Source: Myxococcota bacterium (GTDB lineage Bacteria; Myxococcota_A; Polyangia; Polyangiales; JANWZI01). From it: a stretch of DNA of 64,000 bases. Each line of letters starts with the position of its first letter. The stretch's first letter is position 1. The stretch spans positions 1 to 64,000 of the forward strand of contig JANWZI010000001.1 in the NCBI GenBank assembly GCA_025054695.1. Direction: 5' to 3'. Position numbers and translations under genes: made by a program. The notes beneath the pieces were generated by a model. The model saw only the letters and a program-made list of their open reading frames with translations, searched no databases and had not been told where the DNA came from. This document shows, in pieces, positions 52,857 to 62,133 of the stretch.

Positions 52857-55139
52857 ATGGGCCTTCCTACGATTGCGTCTCGATACGACATGCTCGAGAG
52901 CCCTCCGACGCGCGTGCGTCCCGAAACCCCCGCGCTCGCGGCGGCCGACGCCTCGGATCGAGCCCTCGCGGACTGCCTTCTGGGACCCGGCACGGCCCTG
53001 CCGTTGCCGCCCATGGCCGACGTCGTGCAGGCCGTCCTCGAGCTCGCGCTCGCGCGCCGGCGCAAACAGCTGCTGCCGGTGCTCGACCTCCCGGCCGAGC
53101 TCGCCCTCGTCCGACGTGGTCCCTCGTTGCTCGTGAGCTGGTACACGACCGATGGAGCCGACGTGGCCATCCTCGACCGTCCGGTCGACTTGCAGGCCGC
53201 GTTGACCGTCGGGGCGCGCTGGGCCGCCGACCGACTCGGAGGCTCCGATTCGTCGAGCAGCGCGCACGCCCGATGGCTCCACGAGCGCCTGCGCGCCGCA
53301 CGCGTCGCGCCGGATCCCTGGCCCCCCGGCGTCGCCGTCACTCGGGTCGGCGGCTGGGTCGATCCGCCTTCGGACGGCAGTCCGCTCGCGTTCGGGTTCG
53401 AGGCGTCTGTCGTGCCCGGCGCCCTCGACACGACCGATTCGACGGCGCGCGCCGATACCCATGCCCTGCTGTTCGAAGGTGTCCTGTGGGCCTGGGCGCG
53501 CGAGCGCCGCGTGATGCTTCCGCGCGGCCCGGTCGTTCCACTCGTCGCGAGACTCGTGGGACTCGCGCGCGTCGTCCTCGACACCGCGAACGGCGGGCGC
53601 GCGGCCAACGTGCGCGTGCGCACCGGCACCGTGACTCTCGGCGTGCGCGTCGACCCGGGCGCTGCGGTCGCGCTCACGCTGGGTGCCGAATCGGGCGAAG
53701 GGGTCACGATTCCCGCGCTCGAGCCGGAGCGCTTCGTCGGATCGGTGCTCCGGCTGGGCAGCGATCTGTGCCGTGCGATCCTGCTCGCCGATCGAACCCA
53801 GGCGCACAACCTGCGCCTGCGCGCGATGCGCGACGAGGTGCGCCAGCTCCGCGCGATGCTCCGTCGACGGTCGGCGCCCGCGCCGTTCACGCACCCGGAC
53901 CCCGACGCGCTGCGCGTGACCCTGCGCGACGAGGCGGGGGACGAGCCCGCTGAGCCCGAGACGCCCACCCGCACGCGCGGAAAACTGCGCTTCGGTGAGC
54001 GCTGGCGCGTCGCGCTCGACGAGCTGGACGCGACGGCGAGCTTTTTGTGCGGCGACCGCATCGTCGTCGTCGGTCGCCGCGTTTCGGTGGCGCTGGATCG
54101 CGACGACGGGCGGCTCCTGTGGACCGCGGCGGGAGCCCCCCGCGCCGGCATGGCCGGGCGCACGCTCGTGCGCGCCAGCGGCGACGTGCTCGAGCTGTGC
54201 GACCTGGACGACGGGGAGCCGTACGCGACGACGCGACTCGCGCTGCCGCCCGGCGATGGACTGTCGGGCGTCTGGTCCGGCGGCGGATCGCTGCCCCCGC
54301 TGCTCGTCGTCTGCGATGCCGCGGGCCGCCTCGTCGCGATCGACCTGCGCACCGGCGAGGCGTGCTGGCGACGCCCGATGCGTGGCTGCTCGCCGCCCTC
54401 GCTCCGACGTGCGGGTCGGCTTCTGCTTTGCGGCAGCGCCGACGGCCGTCTCGAAGCACTCGACCTGGTCTGCGGCGAGCCGCTGTGGCGTCATGCGAGC
54501 CGCGAGGGCTTCTCGCTCCCACCGGCGGTCCTCCGCCAGACCGTCTTCGCGGTGGCAACCGCCGGCGGCCACGGCTCGCTGTACGCGCTGGATCTGTGCA
54601 GCGGACGCTGCCTCTTCCGACGTCCGCTGTCGCGCGAGCCATCCCACGGGCCGGTGATCGTGGGCGAGAGCGTCGTGCTCGCGGTCGGCCATGGCCGTGA
54701 GGCCGCGCTCGTCGCGTACGATGCACGCGACGGTGCCCCGCGGTGGAGCCACCCGGACATCGGCCTGTCCCACGGCGGCGCCGCGCTCGCCGTCGACGAT
54801 CTGCTGATCGTGAACGCACCCGGCGGGCGCCTGACGGCCCTCGACGCAGCCGATGGGCGCGAACGCTGGACCCGCGCCGTCGCGCACCCGCTCACCGACG
54901 ACGTCCCGCGCCGCCTCGAGCCCGTCCTGCGCGGCGGCGCGCTCTTCGTGCCCGGCGCCCACGTCTGGCCGGTGCGTCCCTCCGACGGCGCGCCGCTGGG
55001 CGATCCGCTGCCGTGCGACCTCGTCCCCGACTTGTTGCGGGTCGACGAGCGCGGGTGGGTCTACGTCGGGGAAGAGAGCGGCCGCCTCGTGGCGCTCGCG
55101 CCCGCCCCCTCGCTCGTGCTCGTGCGCGGCGGGAGCTGA
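52857..55139 (+). CDS. PQQ/WD-type beta-propeller protein with novel N-terminal domain
   Basis: This protein is 760 residues from ATG 52857 (ATG 52890 is also plausible). No signal peptide is seen, so it is probably cytoplasmic. Residues about 20-340 form a domain I do not recognise. From about 380 to the end, blades of a PQQ-like propeller repeat with D-x-x-x-G-x-x-x-W signatures: ALDRDDGRLLWTAA, AIDLRTGEACWRR, ALDLVCGEPLWRH, AYDARDGAPRWSH and ALDAADGRERWTR. The 3' end overlaps the convergent lipoprotein gene by 79 bp. Confidence 0.75.
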   Translation: MGLPTIASRYDMLESPPTRVRPETPALAAADASDRALADCLLGPGTALPLPPMADVVQAVLELALARRRKQLLPVLDLPAELALVRRGPSLLVSWYTTDGADVAILDRPVDLQAALTVGARWAADRLGGSDSSSSAHARWLHERLRAARVAPDPWPPGVAVTRVGGWVDPPSDGSPLAFGFEASVVPGALDTTDSTARADTHALLFEGVLWAWARERRVMLPRGPVVPLVARLVGLARVVLDTANGGRAANVRVRTGTVTLGVRVDPGAAVALTLGAESGEGVTIPALEPERFVGSVLRLGSDLCRAILLADRTQAHNLRLRAMRDEVRQLRAMLRRRSAPAPFTHPDPDALRVTLRDEAGDEPAEPETPTRTRGKLRFGERWRVALDELDATASFLCGDRIVVVGRRVSVALDRDDGRLLWTAAGAPRAGMAGRTLVRASGDVLELCDLDDGEPYATTRLALPPGDGLSGVWSGGGSLPPLLVVCDAAGRLVAIDLRTGEACWRRPMRGCSPPSLRRAGRLLLCGSADGRLEALDLVCGEPLWRHASREGFSLPPAVLRQTVFAVATAGGHGSLYALDLCSGRCLFRRPLSREPSHGPVIVGESVVLAVGHGREAALVAYDARDGAPRWSHPDIGLSHGGAALAVDDLLIVNAPGGRLTALDAADGRERWTRAVAHPLTDDVPRRLEPVLRGGALFVPGAHVWPVRPSDGAPLGDPLPCDLVPDLLRVDERGWVYVGEESGRLVALAPAPSLVLVRGGS

Positions 55140-55615
55140 CCGGACCCGGTCGATACGGGGACGGCCGGCGTCCGGCCGGACGACCACAGCGACGCATCGC
55201 CGTCGATCAGTTTCTCGTCCACGAGCACGAAGCCCTCGCCGCGCGCGTGCCAGTGCTGCTCGAGCCGCGTCGTGCGGAGCAGCATCGTGCGGGGCGCGTA
55301 CCAGCTCACTTCGAGCCAGACGCGCGCCCGTTCGCCGTCGGGCGCCAGACGCATCTCGAGCAGCTCCACGTCGGCCAGGCGCACCTCGCGCCCCCAGGCA
55401 CGGCGGCGGTCGACGAAGCGAGCCCGGTACGCCGGGCCGACGCGCTCGCTCGCCACGTCGAGCCGACCCCAACGAGCCGCATCGTTGAGCGCCCCGACGG
55501 CGTCGCGAAGCCGTTCGCTTCGCGCGGCGGCCTGCAACAAGCATCCGCCCGATCCGCTCGTGACCGCGGTCAGCGCGAGCAGGCCGGTCGCCTGCGCGAG
55601 GAGCCTCGACACCAT
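55061..55615 (-). CDS. Small lipoprotein of unknown function
   Basis: ATG 55615 (MVSRLLAQATGLLALTAVTSG) gives 184 residues with lipobox SGGC. The mature domain (about 35-150) is helical then beta-rich (AYRARFVDRRRAWG, VRLADVELLEMRLAPDGERARVWLEVSWYAP, LEQHWHARGEGFVLVDEKL), resembling NTF2-like or SnoaL-type small domains only loosely. The last 25 codons overlap the convergent propeller gene. Confidence 0.65.
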   Translation of the reverse strand: MVSRLLAQATGLLALTAVTSGSGGCLLQAAARSERLRDAVGALNDAARWGRLDVASERVGPAYRARFVDRRRAWGREVRLADVELLEMRLAPDGERARVWLEVSWYAPRTMLLRTTRLEQHWHARGEGFVLVDEKLIDGDASLWSSGRTPAVPVSTGSGQLPPRTSTSEGAGASATRRPLSSPT

Positions 55616-55757
55616 GGAGACATTGACGTGGATGTCGTCGCGTCGAGCAAGAAATCGGCGACGTCCGCGGCCCACGGCGCCGACCGCGTCGCTCGACGGA
55701 ACCGGTCGGAACGACGAGCCCGGGTCGGCGCCCGCATCCTGGACCGAGCCCGAGACT

Positions 55758-55857
55758 GACAGCAGGGGCGACTGTGGTTGATCGCGGTTCCAACTCGGTC
55801 TCGGACCGACAGCGGCAGTCAGATTGGTTGAAGGCGGTTCAAACTCGGACTCGGGCT
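55758..55857. repeat. Imperfect 50-bp tandem duplication
   Basis: Two copies at 55758-55807 and 55808-55857 are in exact 50-base register, with a well-conserved core (TGGTTG, then GCGGTTC, then AACTCGG). The second copy runs directly into the hexanucleotide tract. It lies in the 378-bp gap 55616-55993, where I see no gene. Confidence 0.6.
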
Positions 55858-55936
55858 CGGACTCGGGCTTGGGCTCGGACTCGGATTCGGTCTTGGCCTC
55901 GAACTTAGTCTCGGGCTCGAACTCGGGCTCGGACTT
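55842..55936. repeat. Degenerate hexanucleotide tract (CTCGGN)n
   Basis: About 15 six-base units (ACTCGG, GCTCGG, GCTTGG, ATTCGG, TCTCGG) between two minus-strand genes. It is the reverse complement of the unit at 49.1 kb. Confidence 0.7.
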
Positions 55937-55993
55937 CCGATCCTCCTCGCCAACATCAACCGACCCGACCGCCGCCGTGAGACGGCGAAGAGC

Positions 55994-58741
55994 CTACGGG
56001 GCCGACGTCGCCAGACGCGCGCGCGCCGCGCGGTCGTCCGGATCGAGGGCGAGCGCCGCCCGCCACGCGGCCCGCGCGCCGGTCTCGTCGCCGGCGGCCC
56101 GTCGCGCAACGCCCACCCGCCCCGGGTATCTCGCGCGGCCCGGGCGCCGCGCGCCGGCGCGGTCGGCCCCCAGGACGGCGTCGGCGGGGCGGCCCGGGGC
56201 GGGCCGCCGCCGCGCCATCGCCTCCATCGCGTGGTTGTCCCTCGAATTGGCCTCGAGCAGCGCCGCCACGATTGCCTCGGCCGTCGCCGGATCGCCGCGT
56301 TCGAGCGCCTCCAATGCCGCGCTCACGCTGAGGCGGTCGGTGCGCTTCGTCGGCGAATCGGCGTCCGCCCGAGGCGTGGCGCTCCCTTCCCGATCCATCG
56401 AGGGCGCGCCCCCGCCCATTTGCGACCCGACGTCGGCCTCCGTGGCGGGCGTCGTTCGCGCAGAGGACGCGTGCGACGGCCGCGACCCGCTCTCAACTTC
56501 GGGCTCGACCGCATCGGCCGACGGAGCCGTCGTATCGCTCGTGCCGCGCGGCTGCGACCCGCGCCCCGATTCGGCTTCGACCGCGTCGGGTTCGACGGCT
56601 CGAGCCTGCGCGGTCCGAACCCCATCCTGCGCGCGCGGCTGCTCGGAGGGCGTCGATGTCGGCGACGTCGCCCGCTCGGACACGGCGCCCTGAGGAGTCG
56701 AGCGCTCGGGGCGCGATCCGCCGTGCGATTTGCGAGCTTCGAGCGCCAGCCAGATCACGGCCACGAGAAGCACTCCGGCGGCCGCGACCGCCGCGGGCAC
56801 GACCCAGCGGCCCTTGCGCCGCTGCGCGGTCGAATCGACCTCTCTCGGGTCTCCGACCGGACGCTGGAAGACGGCCTCGACGACGACCTCCGACGCATCC
56901 GAACCATGCGCAGCAACCATCCCGAGTTCGCCCAGCCGTCGGGGGTCTTCTCGAACGATTTCCGGAGACAACTTCCGCTCGACGTCCGCCGACGATCCGA
57001 CCGACGCCGACTCGACCGGTATGTCGACGACCGACTCGTGCAGTTGGCCCGTCGTCCGGAGCTCGCCGTCGATCGCCGCTCCGGTGCTCGAGCCAGACGG
57101 CGGCGCACCTCGCTCCCCTTTCGAGTCGAGCGGCCCACGCGCCTCGGATCGGTCGGTCGCGCCGTTCGCCGCGCGGAGCAATGCCTCGGGCTCGATGGGT
57201 ACCGCCGGCGTGGGCCACGCCTCTCGGTGCGCCGCACCGAGCGAGCTCGGCGGCTGCGGGCGGGAAGCGGGCAGCGGCGGCGGCGCGCTCGGGACGTCGA
57301 TCCGCTTCTCGAGAAGAACCTCCCGCGAGTGCGCGAGCGCCTCGTCGAGCGGCATCATCACGTTGGCGAGGGCCGGATGCGTGCGTCTCTCGATCAGAGC
57401 CCGGCCCGTCGTCATCGCGAGCAACTCGACCAGCGCGTCCAGACCCTCGCGGGGCGCGCCCGTCTCCCCGGACACGCGGGCTCCGACGAGCAATCCCCCC
57501 GCGAGGTCGAGATCGACGCACCGGTTCGCCTCACGCACCGACGCGTGCACGGCACCCGGAGCCGTCGCGAGGGCGCGTAGCAAACGCGACGGACCGGTCG
57601 TCTCGAGACGCACGTCGACCGATGGTTCCGTCGCGACGCGCGAGGCGAGCGTACGGTCGGGCTCGAGCAGTTGCACGAGCCGGCCGACGACACGCTCGAG
57701 CGTCGGTCCGCGTCGCGGCTCGGGCCACAAATCGTCGTCGCCGACGAGCAGCAGCGCCGTCCAGCGAAGCTGCGGATCGCGCCGCAACGTGCGCACCAGC
57801 TCGAAGGCCGCCGTCTCGGCCGCCGAGGCCGCCACCACGGCGACGGCCGGATCGATCTCGCGAGCCCGGTCCAGACCGCGCCCTGCGGTGTCGACGACGG
57901 CGACGAGCGCGCCCGCGGAGCGCAACTCCTGCGCGAGCGCATCGGCGCGCGCCGGATCGTCCTCGACCACAAGCACGCGCGTCCCGTTCAGCGCGCCCAT
58001 CGCGAGGCTCGCCGGCCCTTCGTCCACGTCCAGCGTGAGCATCGCCGAGGCGTCCACCAGCTCGACGCGCAGCGGTTCGGCCTTCGTCACGAGCGATCGC
58101 AGGCGCGCAACGAACTGCTCCACGGCCTCGGCGACCGGACGACCCGCGCCGAGAACGAGTCGCACGGGCCCGCCGGTCGGCCCTTGCACGCTCACGATGC
58201 CCGATCGGAGACGGTGCCGGACGAGCTCGACCAGCTCGTCGAGCGTCGCCTCACCCACGAACCCTGCCGGCGTGGCCGATTCGAGGCAGCCGATCACCGC
58301 GCGCGCGATCGAGTCGGCGCTCGGGCTGCGCGGCACGACGGCGACCGCGCCCGCGCGCAGCGCCTCGAGCCGGTGCTCCAGCGCGCCGCTTTCGACCACG
58401 ACCACGACGGGTACGCTCGCCGTCCGCGGATCCGAGGTGACACGCGCGACGGCCTCGCGTCCCCCCGACGCGGCCGCCTTTCCCACGAGGACGACGAGCT
58501 GGGGACTCGTGGCGACGATGGCGTCGACGAGGCGTGCGCTCGGCGCCGTCGAGACGCTCACCCGATGACGGTCGAGGGCCTGAACGATCGCTTCGAGCAT
58601 CGGCTCGCCCTCGCCGGCGACGAGCACCGTCGCGCGCCGGCCGGATCCGGAACGACCGGCGGCGGACGGCCGCGGAGGGCTGGCTGCCGCGTCGGACAAG
58701 GCGCGATCAGGATCGCCGATCGCACCGTGCCGCGCCAGCAT
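55994..58741 (-). CDS. Pseudo-receiver, DUF4388 and TPR membrane protein
   Basis: ATG 58741 gives 915 residues. Two receiver-like folds (about 37-150: ATVLVAGEGEPMLEAIVQAL; about 265-380: TRVLVVEDDPARADALAQEL) lack the phospho-acceptor Asp; the expected positions read LVVLVGKA and AVVAASA. DUF4388-like segments lie between and after them. A transmembrane helix (WVVPAAVAAAGVLLVAVIWLAL) is followed by a disordered Ser/Thr/Pro/Glu linker and C-terminal TPR-like helices (GARAAWRAALALDPDDRAARARLA). The receivers probably act as phosphorylation-independent interaction modules. Confidence 0.65.
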   Translation of the reverse strand: MLARHGAIGDPDRALSDAAASPPRPSAAGRSGSGRRATVLVAGEGEPMLEAIVQALDRHRVSVSTAPSARLVDAIVATSPQLVVLVGKAAASGGREAVARVTSDPRTASVPVVVVVESGALEHRLEALRAGAVAVVPRSPSADSIARAVIGCLESATPAGFVGEATLDELVELVRHRLRSGIVSVQGPTGGPVRLVLGAGRPVAEAVEQFVARLRSLVTKAEPLRVELVDASAMLTLDVDEGPASLAMGALNGTRVLVVEDDPARADALAQELRSAGALVAVVDTAGRGLDRAREIDPAVAVVAASAAETAAFELVRTLRRDPQLRWTALLLVGDDDLWPEPRRGPTLERVVGRLVQLLEPDRTLASRVATEPSVDVRLETTGPSRLLRALATAPGAVHASVREANRCVDLDLAGGLLVGARVSGETGAPREGLDALVELLAMTTGRALIERRTHPALANVMMPLDEALAHSREVLLEKRIDVPSAPPPLPASRPQPPSSLGAAHREAWPTPAVPIEPEALLRAANGATDRSEARGPLDSKGERGAPPSGSSTGAAIDGELRTTGQLHESVVDIPVESASVGSSADVERKLSPEIVREDPRRLGELGMVAAHGSDASEVVVEAVFQRPVGDPREVDSTAQRRKGRWVVPAAVAAAGVLLVAVIWLALEARKSHGGSRPERSTPQGAVSERATSPTSTPSEQPRAQDGVRTAQARAVEPDAVEAESGRGSQPRGTSDTTAPSADAVEPEVESGSRPSHASSARTTPATEADVGSQMGGGAPSMDREGSATPRADADSPTKRTDRLSVSAALEALERGDPATAEAIVAALLEANSRDNHAMEAMARRRPAPGRPADAVLGADRAGARRPGRARYPGRVGVARRAAGDETGARAAWRAALALDPDDRAARARLATSAP

Positions 58742-58842
58742 GCGACGCTGCACGGCACGTAGAGTCCGGGCCCGCCCACGGCCGAACGACCCCACGTGAC
58801 GGCGGCCGTCGGGCTCACGAGGCCCCGGCACGGGCTCCGCCT

Positions 58843-58940
58843 GGATTCGGGTTCGAGCTCCGACTCGGGTTCCGACTCGGACTTGGCGTCGGCCTCCGCC
58901 TCGGGCTCGGACCCGGGATCGCACTCGAACGCGGAACCCG
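58843..58940. repeat. Degenerate hexanucleotide tract (NNTCGG)n
   Basis: About 15 six-base units (ATTCGG, ACTCGG, GTTCCG, ACTTGG, GCTCGG) in the 240-bp gap between the pseudo-receiver gene and priA. Same orientation as the 55.9-kb tract; otherwise the gap holds nothing I can support. Confidence 0.65.
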
Positions 58941-58981
58941 ACCCATGCCGCGACGCGATCCCGCGAAGAGCGATGGCGCCG

Positions 58982-61312
58982 TCAGAGCATGTTCACCGGG
59001 TCGACGTCGAGGCTGACATGCACCGGCGCCAGCCCCTTCTCGATGCGCTCGAGCACGGCGAGCGCGACGCGTCGAAGCGACGCATCGTCGGCCGAACGGA
59101 GCAAGATCCGCTGGCGCCAGCGCCCGCGGATCCGCGCAATCGGCGGGGTCGCCGGCCCGAGCACCGCGACGCGGCCTTCGCTCACCTCGACGCAAGCGCG
59201 CGCCGTGGCGACCAGTTCGCGTGCAGCAACGAGCGTCGCCTGCTCGTCGCCCCCGTCGAGCCGGATGGCCACGAGCCGGCCGAACGGCGGATAGCCGAGC
59301 TGGCGGCGACGTTCGAGCTCGCCGCGACAAAATCCGACGTAATCGTGTGCAGCCGCGCACGCTATCGCGGGTTCGTCCGGTTGCCACGTCTGCACGAAGA
59401 CGCGACCCGGCCGCGCGCCGCGTCCGGCGCGCCCGGCGACTTGGGCGAGCAGTGCGAAGGTACGCTCCTGCGATCGGAAGTCGGGGAAGGCGAGGCTCTG
59501 ATCGGCGAGCAGCGCGCCGACCACCGTGACGCCGGGCAGGTCGTGGCCCTTGGTCACCATCTGCGTGCCGACGAGCACGTCGATCTCGCCGCGGCGCATG
59601 CGCTCGAGCACGACCTCGGCCGCCGCGCCGGATGCGACGTCGCGGTCGAGCCGCGCGACGCGCGCCGGTGCGAAGATGCGTGCCACGTCCTCCTCGAGCC
59701 GTTCGGTGCCGAGACCGATGCGCTCCAGCGACACCCCACCGCAGCCCGGACAGCGCTCCGGCACGGGCCGCACGTGGTCGCAGTAATGACACCGCAGCGT
59801 GCGTCCGCGGTCGTGCTCGGTCAGCGCGACGCTGCAAGCGGGACACTCGAGGCTGCGGCCACACTCTGCGCAGCGCAGCGAGGGCGAGAAGCCGCGGCGA
59901 TTGAGGAACAGCACGACCTGCTCGCCGGCGCCGAGCGCGTCCTCGATGGCCCGATGCAACGGCCCCGAAAGCAGAGGATGACCGCTCGGCCCGCAGCGAT
60001 GACTGCGTAAATCGCCGCCCACGCCGCGGGGCTGCGGCCGGCCGGCCCCGCGCCGTGGAAGCTCGAGCAGGCGCAGTTCGCCCGCGCGCGCAAGCGCGAA
60101 GGATTCGACCGATGGCGTGGCGCTCCCGAGCACAGCGACCGCACCGCACCGCCGCGCGCGCAGCAGCGCCATGTCCCGGGCGTGGTAACGGAACCCCTCT
60201 TCTTGTTTGTAGGAGGGATCGTGCTCCTCGTCCACGACGAGCAGCGCGAGATCGGCGACCGGCGCGAACAGCGCCGAGCGCGCACCGATGGCCAAGCGCA
60301 CGCGTCCCGTTCGAAGCGCGCGCCACGCGTCGTGACGCGCCCGATCCCCCAGGCCGCTGTGCAGCACCGCGATGGAATCGCCGAGCCGTGCCCGGAACCG
60401 CGCCACGAGCTGCGGCGTGAGCGCGATTTCAGGCACGAGCACGAGGGCGCCCCGCCCTTCTCGGAGCACCTCGGCGATGACGCGCATGTACACCTCGGTC
60501 TTGCCCGAGCCCGTCACGCCGAACAGCAGGAATCGATCCGCACGACGCGCGCGCACGGCCTGCGCGATCGCCTCGATTGCCCGTGCCTGCGCATCCGAAG
60601 GCACGGGAGCCGTGTCGGGTTCGACGGGCGTCGCGAAGTACGGGTCTGCAGCCGCCTCGCGACGCTCCACGCGCAGCAGTCCTCGCCGGACGAGCGCCTG
60701 CACCGCGGCGCGCACGTCGCGTCCCGCTCGCGCCAGATCGCGCAGGGGCCGCGGGGTGCCATCGCGAAGGGCCTCGAGCACGGCCTGCTGCGCGGGCCCG
60801 AGGCGTCCCTGCGGGGCGAGCCCGGTGCGCACGACCCACGTCTCGACGCGCGCGGCCACGGCGCGACCGCGCAGCGACTCGTCCGCCTCGAGCACGCCCG
60901 ACGCGCGTAGCGCCCGGATCGCGCGGGTTTCGAGCGCGGGCGCCGCCGTGCGCAGCACGTCGCCGATCGGGTGCAGGTAGTGCGCCGCAGCGTGCTCGAG
61001 GAAACCCAGCAGCTCTTCGGGAAAGATGGGCTCATCGTCGAGCACCGCGAATAGCTCGCGCAGCCGCGCCGCGTGCGCGGGGGCCCGTTCGTGCACCGCG
61101 AGCACGAAGCCGATCGACTTGCGGCCACCAAACGGGACGGCGACGCGGCTACCGCGCTGCAGCCGACCGACGAGCCCTTCTGGAACCCGGTAGTGGAACG
61201 TGCGGCGCACGGGCACCGGTACGGCGATCTCCGCCACCGGACCGCTGACCGTCGCCTCGACCGCCGCCGCTTCGAGGTCGAACAGGCTCGTCTGCGTCGC
61301 GCGTCCGGACAC
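58982..61312 (-). CDS. priA: Primosomal replication restart helicase PriA
   Basis: This 776-residue protein from GTG 61312 restarts stalled replication forks. The N-terminal 3'-DNA-binding domain (FHYRVPEGLVGRLQRGSRVAVPFGGRKSIGFV) is followed by the helicase core with Walker A GVTGSGKTEVY, DEEH box VVDEEHDPSYKQ, GSATPSVES and the C-terminal GTQMVTKGHDLPGV. Four cysteine pairs (CAEC, CPAC, CHYC, CPGC) form the zinc clusters. It is the last gene of the sctU operon, 22 bp after the TPR gene. Confidence 0.94.
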   Translation of the reverse strand: MSGRATQTSLFDLEAAAVEATVSGPVAEIAVPVPVRRTFHYRVPEGLVGRLQRGSRVAVPFGGRKSIGFVLAVHERAPAHAARLRELFAVLDDEPIFPEELLGFLEHAAAHYLHPIGDVLRTAAPALETRAIRALRASGVLEADESLRGRAVAARVETWVVRTGLAPQGRLGPAQQAVLEALRDGTPRPLRDLARAGRDVRAAVQALVRRGLLRVERREAAADPYFATPVEPDTAPVPSDAQARAIEAIAQAVRARRADRFLLFGVTGSGKTEVYMRVIAEVLREGRGALVLVPEIALTPQLVARFRARLGDSIAVLHSGLGDRARHDAWRALRTGRVRLAIGARSALFAPVADLALLVVDEEHDPSYKQEEGFRYHARDMALLRARRCGAVAVLGSATPSVESFALARAGELRLLELPRRGAGRPQPRGVGGDLRSHRCGPSGHPLLSGPLHRAIEDALGAGEQVVLFLNRRGFSPSLRCAECGRSLECPACSVALTEHDRGRTLRCHYCDHVRPVPERCPGCGGVSLERIGLGTERLEEDVARIFAPARVARLDRDVASGAAAEVVLERMRRGEIDVLVGTQMVTKGHDLPGVTVVGALLADQSLAFPDFRSQERTFALLAQVAGRAGRGARPGRVFVQTWQPDEPAIACAAAHDYVGFCRGELERRRQLGYPPFGRLVAIRLDGGDEQATLVAARELVATARACVEVSEGRVAVLGPATPPIARIRGRWRQRILLRSADDASLRRVALAVLERIEKGLAPVHVSLDVDPVNML

Positions 61313-61334
61313 GCCGATGCCTCTGCCAGCGCGC

Positions 61335-61733
61335 TCAGCGCGAGACGAGCGCGAGTAGCGACCGCGCCATGCGCACGTGCCTCGCGGCATCGCCATCGAG
61401 GACGCCGGCGCCAGGGTCGAGCGCTGCGCGGAGCCACCCGAGCGCCTCGGCACGACGACCCGCCCCGAGCAGCGCCCGCGCCACGAGCACGTGCGCCTCG
61501 GCGTCGAGCCGTCCGGCCGCCCGCGCGAGCTGCGCGCAATGGGCCGCGACGCGGGCCGCCCGCTCCCATTGACCGCAGCGCAGCGCCGCTTGGGCGAGCG
61601 CACGCGCCGCTTCCGTGTCCGAGGCATCGAGCGCGACCAGGCCGGCGAGCACCCGCATCGCCCGCGACGCGTCGCCCACCTCGAGCAGCCAGCAGCCGAC
61701 AGCGCGCAGCGCGCTCTGCGTCTCGGGATGCAT
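61335..61733 (-). CDS. TPR-like protein, possible type III secretion chaperone
   Basis: ATG 61733 (MHPETQSALRAVGCWLLEVGD) gives 132 residues in three to four TPR-like helical pairs (AMRVLAGLVALDASDTEAARAL, AEAHVLVARALLGAGRRAEALGWLRAAL). Size and location downstream of sctU fit small TPR chaperones of injectisomes (YscG/HrpB1-type), but the sequence does not decide this. It lies between the sctU-linked small gene and priA. Confidence 0.6.
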   Translation of the reverse strand: MHPETQSALRAVGCWLLEVGDASRAMRVLAGLVALDASDTEAARALAQAALRCGQWERAARVAAHCAQLARAAGRLDAEAHVLVARALLGAGRRAEALGWLRAALDPGAGVLDGDAARHVRMARSLLALVSR

Positions 61734-61755
61734 CGCGCGGCTCACCGTCCGCGGG

Positions 61756-62133
61756 TCAGGAAGCCGGCCGCGCCCGCCATCGCGCCTCGACCTCCTGCCG
61801 CAGTGCGACGAGCTCGGACACCGTCTTGGCCATCTCCTGCACGTCGGCCCACCCGGCGACTTCCGGGGGCGGTGCCATGCGCTGTGCGAGCAGCCGAGGA
61901 CCAATCCCCACGATCTGTTCGCACGCGCGCGCGAGTCCGTCGAGCGCGACGGGCGGAGGCAGCGACACGGAGGGCGCCCACGCTCGAGGCCGAGCCCCCA
62001 GCACACCGCCACCGAGCGGCCCGGCCACCCGAAGCGCTTCCGGAGGCGCGTTTTCGGGGCCGCTCGGGGACGGCGCGACGGGGCCGACGACGAGCTCCGC
62101 GAGCCGCGCGGGACGTCCCGGACCGATCTTCAC
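61756..62133 (-). CDS. Small protein of unknown function, coupled to sctU
   Basis: GTG 62133 overlaps the sctU stop (GTGA) and gives 125 residues. The first 65 are Pro/Gly-rich; the last 60 are helical (LDGLARACEQIVGIGPRLLAQ, WADVQEMAKTVSELVALRQEVEARW). No family is recognised. Translational coupling to sctU suggests a type III secretion role. Confidence 0.58.
   Translation of the reverse strand: MKIGPGRPARLAELVVGPVAPSPSGPENAPPEALRVAGPLGGGVLGARPRAWAPSVSLPPPVALDGLARACEQIVGIGPRLLAQRMAPPPEVAGWADVQEMAKTVSELVALRQEVEARWRARPAS

Noticed and set aside
55616..55993. Possible small gene in the 378-bp gap
   Set aside because: Open frames here only translate the repeats or extend neighbouring genes upstream of better starts; no ribosome-binding site or conserved motif supports one.
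56100..56230. Frameshift in the C-terminal TPR of the pseudo-receiver protein
   Set aside because: The stretch is unusually Arg/Pro/Gly-rich, but the frame stays open and resumes clear TPR sequence in the same phase, so a frameshift is not required.
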